The translations under genes and the position numbers were made by a program. 64,000 nucleotides of DNA from Sipunculus nudus (Eukaryota > Annelida > Sipuncula > Golfingiida > Sipunculidae): NCBI GenBank assembly GCA_026874595.1, contig CM049316.1, forward strand, positions 46,741,695 through 46,805,694, in the 5' to 3' direction. Below, piece by piece: positions 58,001 through 64,000 of the stretch. The notes below the pieces were generated by a model. The model made no database searches. It had not been told where the DNA came from and was given only the letters and a program-made list of their open reading frames with translations. How positions within the stretch are numbered: the first letter of the stretch is position 1; each line of letters opens with the position of its first letter.

Positions 58001-59849
58001 TCAGGTAGGTGGAGGAGAACACTGTATAACATTGTTCATTAGGTGGTTGAAGGTGAACCCTCTACATGACATCAGGTAGGTGGAGGTAAACACCCTGTAT
58101 AACATTGTTCATCAAGTGGACGAAGGTGAACCCTCTTTATGACATCATTCATCAGGTAGGTGGAGGTAAACACCCTGTATAACATGGTTCATCAGGTGGG
58201 TTAAGGTGAACCCTCTTTATGACATCATTTATCAGGTAGTTGGAGGTAAACACCCTGTATAACATTGTTCGTCAAGTGGACGAAGGTGAACCCTCTACAT
58301 GACATCATTCATCAGGTAGGTGGAGGTAAACACCCTGTATAACATTGTTCATCAGGTGGGTGAAGGTGAACCCTCTTTATGACATCATTCATCAGGTAGG
58401 TGGAGGTAAACACCCTGTATAACATTGTTCATCAGGTGGGTGAAGGTGAACCCTCTTTATGACATCATTCATCAGGTAGGTGGAGGAGAACACCCTGTAT
58501 AACATGGTTCATCAGGTGGGTGAAGGTGAACCCTCTTTATGACATCATTCATCAGGTAGGTGGAGGAGAACACCCTGTATAACATGGTTCATCAGGTGGG
58601 TTAAGGTGAACCCTCTTTATGACATCATTCATCAGGTAGGAGGAGGTAAACACCCTGTATAACATGGTTCATCAGGTGGGTTAAGGTGAACCCTCTTTAT
58701 GACATCATTTATCAGGTAGTTGGAGGTAAACACCCTGTATAACATTGTTCGTCAAGTGGACGAAGGTGAACCCTCTACATGACATCATTCATCAGGTAGG
58801 TGGAGGTAAACACCCTGTATAACATTGTTCATCAGGTGGGTGAAGGTGAACCCTCTTTATGACATCATTCATCAGGTAGGTGGAGGTAAACACCCTGTAT
58901 AACATTGTTCATCAAGTGGGTGAAGATGAACCCTTTACATGACATCATTCATCAGGTAGGTGGAGGTAAACACCCTGTATAACATTGTTCGTCAAGTGGG
59001 TGAAGGTGAACCCTCTACATGACATCATTCATCAGGTAGGTGGAGGTAAACACCCTGTATAACATTGTTCATCAGGTGGGTGAAGGTGAACCCTCTTTAT
59101 GACATCATTCATCAGGTAGGTGGAGGTAAACACCCTGTATAACATTGTTCATCAAGTGGGTGAAGGTGAACCCTCTTTATGACATCATTCATCAGGTAGG
59201 TGGAGGTAAACACCCTGTATAACATTGTTCATCAAGTGGGTGAAGATGAACCCTCTACATGACATCATTCATCAGGTAGGTGGAGGAGAACACCCTGTAT
59301 AACATTGTTCATCAGGTGGCTGAAGGTGAACCCTCTTTATGACATCATTCATCAGGTAGGTGGAGGAGAACACTGTATAACATTGTTCATTAGGTGGTTG
59401 AAGGTGAACCCTCTACATGACATCAGGTAGGTGGAGGTAAACACCCTGTATAACATTGTTCATCAAGTGGATGAAGGTGAACCCTCTTTATGACATCATT
59501 CATCAGGTAGGTGGAGGAGAACACTGTATAACATTGTTCATTAGGTGGTTGAAGGTGAACCCTCTACATGACATCATTCATCAGGTAGGTGGAGGTAAAC
59601 ACCCTGTATAACATTGTTCATCAGGTGGGTGAAGGTGAACCCTCTTTATGACATCATTCATCAGGTAGGTGGAGGTAAACACCCTGTATAACATTGTTCA
59701 TCAAGTGGGTGAAGATGAACCCTCTACATGACATCATTCATCAGGTAGGTGGAGGAGAACACCCTGTATAACATTGTTCATTAGGTGGGTGAAGGTGAAC
59801 CCTTTACATGACATCATTCATCAGGTAGGTGGAAGGAAACACTCTGTAT

Positions 59850-59967
59850 GTAGAGGGTCATGTAGAGGGTTCACCTTCACCCACCTGATGAACAATTGTA
59901 TACAGGGTGTTTACCTCCACCTACCTGATGAATGATGTCATGTAGAGGTTTCATCTTCACCCACTTG
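59850..59967 (-). repeat. Internal inverted satellite segment
   Basis: TGTAGAGGGTTCACCTTCAC, CCACCTGATGAACAATTG and TTTACCTCCACCTACCTGAT run opposite to the array. Direct orientation resumes at about 59968 with GAGGTTAACACCCTG. About 118 bp, roughly one and a half dimers. Confidence 0.9.
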
Positions 59968-60480
59968 GAGGTTAACACCCTGTATAACATTGTTCATCAG
60001 GTGGGTGAAGGTGAACCCTCTTTATGACATCATTCATCAGGTAGGTGGAGGTAAACACCCTGTATAATATTGTTCATCAGGTGGCTGAAGGTGAACCCTC
60101 TTTATGACATCATTCATCAGGTAGGTGGAGGAGAACACTGTATAACATTGTTCATTAGGTGGGTGGAGGGAACCCTCTACATGACATCATTCATCAGGTG
60201 GATGGAGGGGAACACTCTGTATAACATTGTTCATCAAGTGGGTGAAGGTGAACACTCTACATGATATCATTCATCAGATGGGTGGAGGGGAACACTCTGT
60301 ATAACATTGTTCATCAAGTGGGTGAAGGTGAACCCTCTACATGACATCATTCATCAGGTGGGTGGAGGGGAACACCCTGTATAACATTGTTCATCAGGTG
60401 GGTTAAGGTGAACCTTTTTTATGACATCATTCATCAGGTGGGTGGAGGGGAACACCCTGTATAACATTGTTCTTTAGGTG

Positions 60481-61290
60481 GGTGGAGGTGAACACTATAT
60501 AACAGTGTCCATCAGGCAGATGGAGGTGTACACTCAATTTTACAGTGTTCATCAGATGGGTCGAGGTGAACAGTCTGTGTAACAGTGTTTATCAGGCAGA
60601 TGGAGGTGTACACTCAAATTTACAGTGTTCATCAGATGGGTCGAGGTGAACAGTCTGTGTAACAGTGTTTATCAGGCAGATGGAGGTGTACACTCAAATT
60701 TACAGTGTTCATCAGATGGGTCGAGGTGAACAGTCTGTGTAACAGTGTTTATCAGGCAGATGGAGGTGTACACTCAAATTTACAGTGTTCATCAGATGGG
60801 TCGAGGTGAACAGTCTGTGTAACAGTGTTTATCAGGCAGATGGAGGTGTACACTCAAATTTACAGTGTTCATCAGATGGGTCAAGGTGAACAGTCTGTGT
60901 AACAGTGTTTATCAGGCAGATGGAGGTGTACACTCAAATTTACAGTGTTCATCAGATGGGTCGAGGTGAACAGTCTGTGTAACAGTGTTTATCAGGCAGA
61001 TGGAGGTGTACACTCAAATTTACAGTGTTCATCAGATGGGTCGAGGTGAACAGTCTGTGTAACAGTGTTTATCAGGCAGATGGAGGTGTACACTCAAATT
61101 TACAGTGTTCATCAGATGGGTCGAGGTGAACAGTCTGTGTAACAGTGTTTATCAGGCAGATGGAGGTGTACACTCAAATTTACAGTGTTCATCAGATGGG
61201 TCGAGGTGAACAGTCTGTGTAACAGTGTTTATCAGGCAGATGGAGGTGTACAGTCTGTGTAACAGTGTTTATCAGGTAGGTGGAGGTGAA
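60481..61290 (+). repeat. Distal satellite subarray with a different, homogeneous 80-bp dimer
   Basis: Nine near-identical 80-bp units start at 60521, 60601, 60681 and so on to 61161, plus a partial unit at 61241. The two 40-bp halves start TCAGATGGGTCGAGGTGAAC and TCAGGCAGATGGAGGTGTAC. Only a few substitutions are seen across the units, against frequent variation in the main array, so this block expanded or was homogenised recently. It ends in GGTAGGTGGAGGTGAA before unique DNA at 61291. Confidence 0.95.
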
Positions 61291-61849
61291 ATTCAAGAGC
61301 CAGCCAAGTTTCAACCTAGTACATCAAAGCTACAGTGATTTGATACAGCACTGTGAATTGACCAAAAAAATCTCCAGTTTAATAATTGCCAAAAATAGGA
61401 AATAATGAAATTTTGATAAACAGATTAAACCCACAGTTTATGAAGTTTAGATAAGGCTTGAATTTCTAACCTAGTGCATGTAAAACCTTAGACTCAAAAA
61501 AAAGGTAATTCTAAAAAAAAATTCTGCTTACCTACTTCATCAATAGACAGAGCCACCAACACCCATGGACCTATACCTTTACAAAGTTACCAAGAAATCA
61601 TGTTACCAAAAGAAAGTGTCCTGAAGACAAAAATGGTAATGCTTGTAAGAAAGATATGATATGAAACACTTCTATCAGGAAATATGATTACAGTAGGTGT
61701 ATTCTTACTTGAATTGACTGGTATGTTACAAAGGTAAAGTAGCTGAAAGTTATACAGCACACAGTTAACAAAACAGGTCCCTTTTAAGTGTTGTGATCAT
61801 CAGAATCACTGTGTGTTTTAATGACAGACACATTTGGACCAATGACTGG
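61291..61849. other. AT-rich spacer
   Basis: Nothing recognised. Confidence 0.5.
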
Positions 61850-62200
61850 GCAGATTAGTCATGTTTTCATGGTCTAGGAATGAGCGAGAGTGGTGGATTG
61901 TGGACCAGCTGGTTAGATCCCCCGGCAGAGCACATAACCACACATCATCATGGGGGCAGAACATCAGAATCGCGCTCCCATCCTGACCAGACATGTCTCA
62001 GATCCGGTAGGGGTGATTGGCAGCTCGCTATATCATCAACACCAGACAGTTATCCCCCGATTTAATTGTGAGCTGTCCTGCGCCCAAGAGAACCTGAGCA
62101 CTCTAATGGACACATATGGAACATTCTTCCCTCAGCCTGATATTGAGAATGGCACAAATGTGCTCTGGCATCGGTTAGCATGGCTTGGCGTATAGTTTTT
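61850..62200. promoter_or_regulatory. Unique GC-richer block right of the satellite
   Basis: CpG-retaining, non-repetitive sequence (CCCCCGGCAG near 61918, AATCGCGCTCCC near 61967, TTATCCCCCGATTTAATTG near 62050). Two overlapping plus-strand frames (61 and 81 codons) have no recognised domain. Candidate conserved non-coding element. Confidence 0.4.
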
Positions 62201-62785
62201 ATAATGGAAATACCCCTCCTCTGTTGTTTAAGTGGGTTTCTTTATTGGACTTTAATAAGAGATTACAGTGGTGTCGTGCATGTAATATTTATACCTAATG
62301 AGAAATATCTTAATTTTACTTGACAGATTATGGGCCTGCTTTATTATATGGAGGCAGCAGAATGATTTTTTAACTCCATTTCTGTGATCAGTCACATGTT
62401 TTACAGAATTTATATAAAGACAACTACATCCTCAATTTGTTTGCCTTAAAAACTAGCACCAATTTCATAAGTAATATCCTTGGCAATATTTGCTTTTTTG
62501 TTTCTTAATATAAGAGAGGACACTAAACATTATACCTGGAAATACTTGAGATACCATCAATCTCATAAATCATGCCCACCATGATACACATAATGTGTCA
62601 GATTGTTCAGGAAAGATTTATGTTCTTACATAAAATCAGAAGTGAAACATATATCCAGTATCTTTATATTTTATAAATAAAATTTAATAAATTTCAATAA
62701 ATTATAGAAGTGTGAATTTTTTAAATTTGAAAGTCAAATTTGAGGTCACTGAAATCTTACAATGTGTACATTGTTTATACTTTTT
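62201..62785. other. AT-rich spacer
   Basis: Nothing recognised. Confidence 0.5.
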
Positions 62786-64000
62786 TAGGTCAGCTGACGG
62801 AAAGTCAACTGAGGTATAGGAATGGCACTTTGTCTGCCCTCTGTCTGACTGTCTGGCTAGCTGTTAGCAAGGCACAAATTGTAACTGATGGCCCTAGAAA
62901 CTTCTTACTGAACATCCAGGGAGGTCAATAAAAAATCTTCTTGGAAACCTGAAATTAGGTCACTGCAACCTATATCCTCTGAGCTATAGGGCTTGTTTGT
63001 GCACCCTAGAATAATTAAAAGTTTGATCAAACCCTCCAGTTTCTCAATAATTAATGCATGAAATGCCATATCTTTGCTAAGATTATTGATCATGGAGAGT
63101 TTCATCAGATGCTTTAGACTGATGGTGCCATCTGTATTATTTCTAATTTTTACAATTTATTTTTTTCTTTTGTTTGTGAGACCATCAAATAACAGCTGTT
63201 GTGTCAGTTTCTCAGCTTTGGTTTCATCGAGTGTCCTGAAATCTTGTATACTTTTTTATCATGACTAGTTTCATCAGTTGCTAAAGCCTGGAGGTGCAAC
63301 CTGTATTTTTTCTATTTTTAATGTTATTAATGTGATTTCATATTGTGTCCTGAAACCTGTTGTGTTAATTATGTCTACGCTGCCCGCCCCCCCCCCCCCC
63401 CCCCCACCATACCACGGGGCAGAAATATTGTTTTCAGTCCCATTGTCGATTGTTGTCATTGTCAGTCTTCATTTGTATGCTATATCTTGTGAATGCAATT
63501 ACTTTTGAACCACTGCATATTTTCCATGAAATTTGAAACAAATTATTTCTACCAAAATCTTGGAGGAAATCAAAAACTGGTTTGAGGTAAAATCAACCAA
63601 AATCTATTTTTTTTTGTGACCCCATGTTTTTTAAGTACTGGTTATTTTGTTTTCAAATTTGATTTAAAAGTTGTTTCAACCATGTTCTCAGATAAAATCA
63701 GAAATGTTGACCTCTGCCAGGATCTTCAAGGTCAATTCAGCTTAATTATAGTTTATAATCTTTAGGATTTCTTTTGAACCTAATTACTTAGGTAGCACGG
63801 CATATTTTTCTTCAAATTTAACACACCAGTTGTTTCCAGCAAGTTCTCAGATAAGTCCTAAAACCAGTGACCTTGACCTTGACATTGAAGGTCCACTGCT
63901 GAATTCTAGGATTATTCTTATCCCTTTAACTTCTGAGGTCACAAGGTCAAAAGTCAAGGTCTCTTCTTTAACAAGCTTCTGGATAAATTGAAACCAAGCT
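62786..64000 (+). mobile_element. Family C copy, running off the window
   Basis: Head hairpin 62786-62816 (TCAG and TGAC paired with GTCA and CTGA), then GTCTGACTGTCTGG, GGCACAAATTGTAACTG, CTAGAAACTTCTTACTG and ACATCCAGGGAGGTCAATAA. A C19 tract lies at 63387-63405. Further on are TCTTCAAGGTCAATTCAGC (63722), CAGTGACCTTGACCTTGACA (63867) and GGTCACAAGGTCAAAAGTCA (63938). CTCF-like core at 63124-63134. Closest relatives in the window are the copies at 26194 and 30149. The tail lies beyond 64000. Confidence 0.6.
63387..63405. repeat. C19 homopolymer
   Basis: Nineteen consecutive C inside family C. It lies between CTGCCCG and CCACGGGGCAG, which can pair across it. Confidence 0.95.

Larger units (their letters stand above)
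54935..60480 (+). repeat. Large satellite of 80-bp dimers (main array)
   Basis: Roughly 65-70 head-to-tail 80-bp dimers, each of two related 40-bp monomers. Monomer 1 begins TCAGGTAGGTGGAGGTAAAC and ends ATAACATTGTTCA. Monomer 2 begins TCAAGTGGGTGAAGGTGAAC and ends ATGACATCATTCA. Left-edge monomers (55085-55200) are all of one type (GGTGGGTGGAGGGGAACACT, AACAGTGTTCA) without dimer alternation, as expected of an ancestral form. Shared rare variants show internal duplications of 4, 6, 6 and about 17 dimers. A period of 80 is not a multiple of 3 and no long frame exists, so it is non-coding. Sequence is CpG-poor. Confidence 0.95.

Noticed and set aside
60070-60264. 64-codon frame in the satellite
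   Set aside because: The period of 80 bp shifts frame each unit; the frame is a local accident.
54935-61290. CRISPR-like array
   Set aside because: Repeats are contiguous without unique spacers, and the DNA is eukaryotic.

Overview
The window is eukaryotic nuclear DNA with no convincing protein-coding gene. It is AT-rich, the longest open frames are about 60-117 codons and all look random or repeat-derived, and I find no operons, rRNA or recognisable functional tRNA. The dispersed repeats (hairpin heads followed by GTCCGTC-type runs, tails such as GACCCATGGGTC, internal AAGGTCAAGGTCA motifs, a roughly 180-bp tandem-core element resembling bivalve 'pearl'/Helentron-derived elements) point to a marine lophotrochozoan, most probably a mollusc and perhaps a bivalve. 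That assignment rests on repeat style only.

Layout. From 1 to 14 kb, AT-rich DNA alternates with GC-richer, CpG-retaining, non-repetitive blocks (1-640, 4276-4563, 6455-6960, 7500-8770, 9415-9560, 10585-10830, 12610-13930) that look like conserved non-coding or regulatory DNA. From 14 to 37.3 kb the window is mostly mobile-element debris of four families named here A, B, C and D. This includes a four-layer nest at 15.8-19.5 kb: old minisatellite, then C, then A, then B. From 37 to 42 kb there is unique DNA plus two degenerate minisatellites. From 42.9 to 49.3 kb there is a second group of GC-richer blocks, the longest at 46.85-48.24 kb. From 49.5 to 54.2 kb there are C fragments, one interrupted by a 1.7-kb insertion flanked by an 18-bp direct repeat, and a degenerate GGAGGTCA minisatellite. 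From 54.9 to 61.3 kb lies a 6.35-kb satellite built from about 40-bp monomers organised into 80-bp dimers, with inverted segments and higher-order duplications. The last kilobases hold one more GC-richer block and a family C copy that runs off the window.

The picture is a gene desert or very large intron whose unique blocks may be enhancers, heavily invaded by non-autonomous elements. Those elements repeatedly carry sequences matching binding sites of conserved animal regulators: a CTCF core, and nuclear-receptor DR0/DR1 and DR5 arrangements. The most unusual items are the dimeric satellite with its monomeric edges and inversions, the CTCF-like motif recurring in several repeat families, and the shared head/tail architecture of families A-D.
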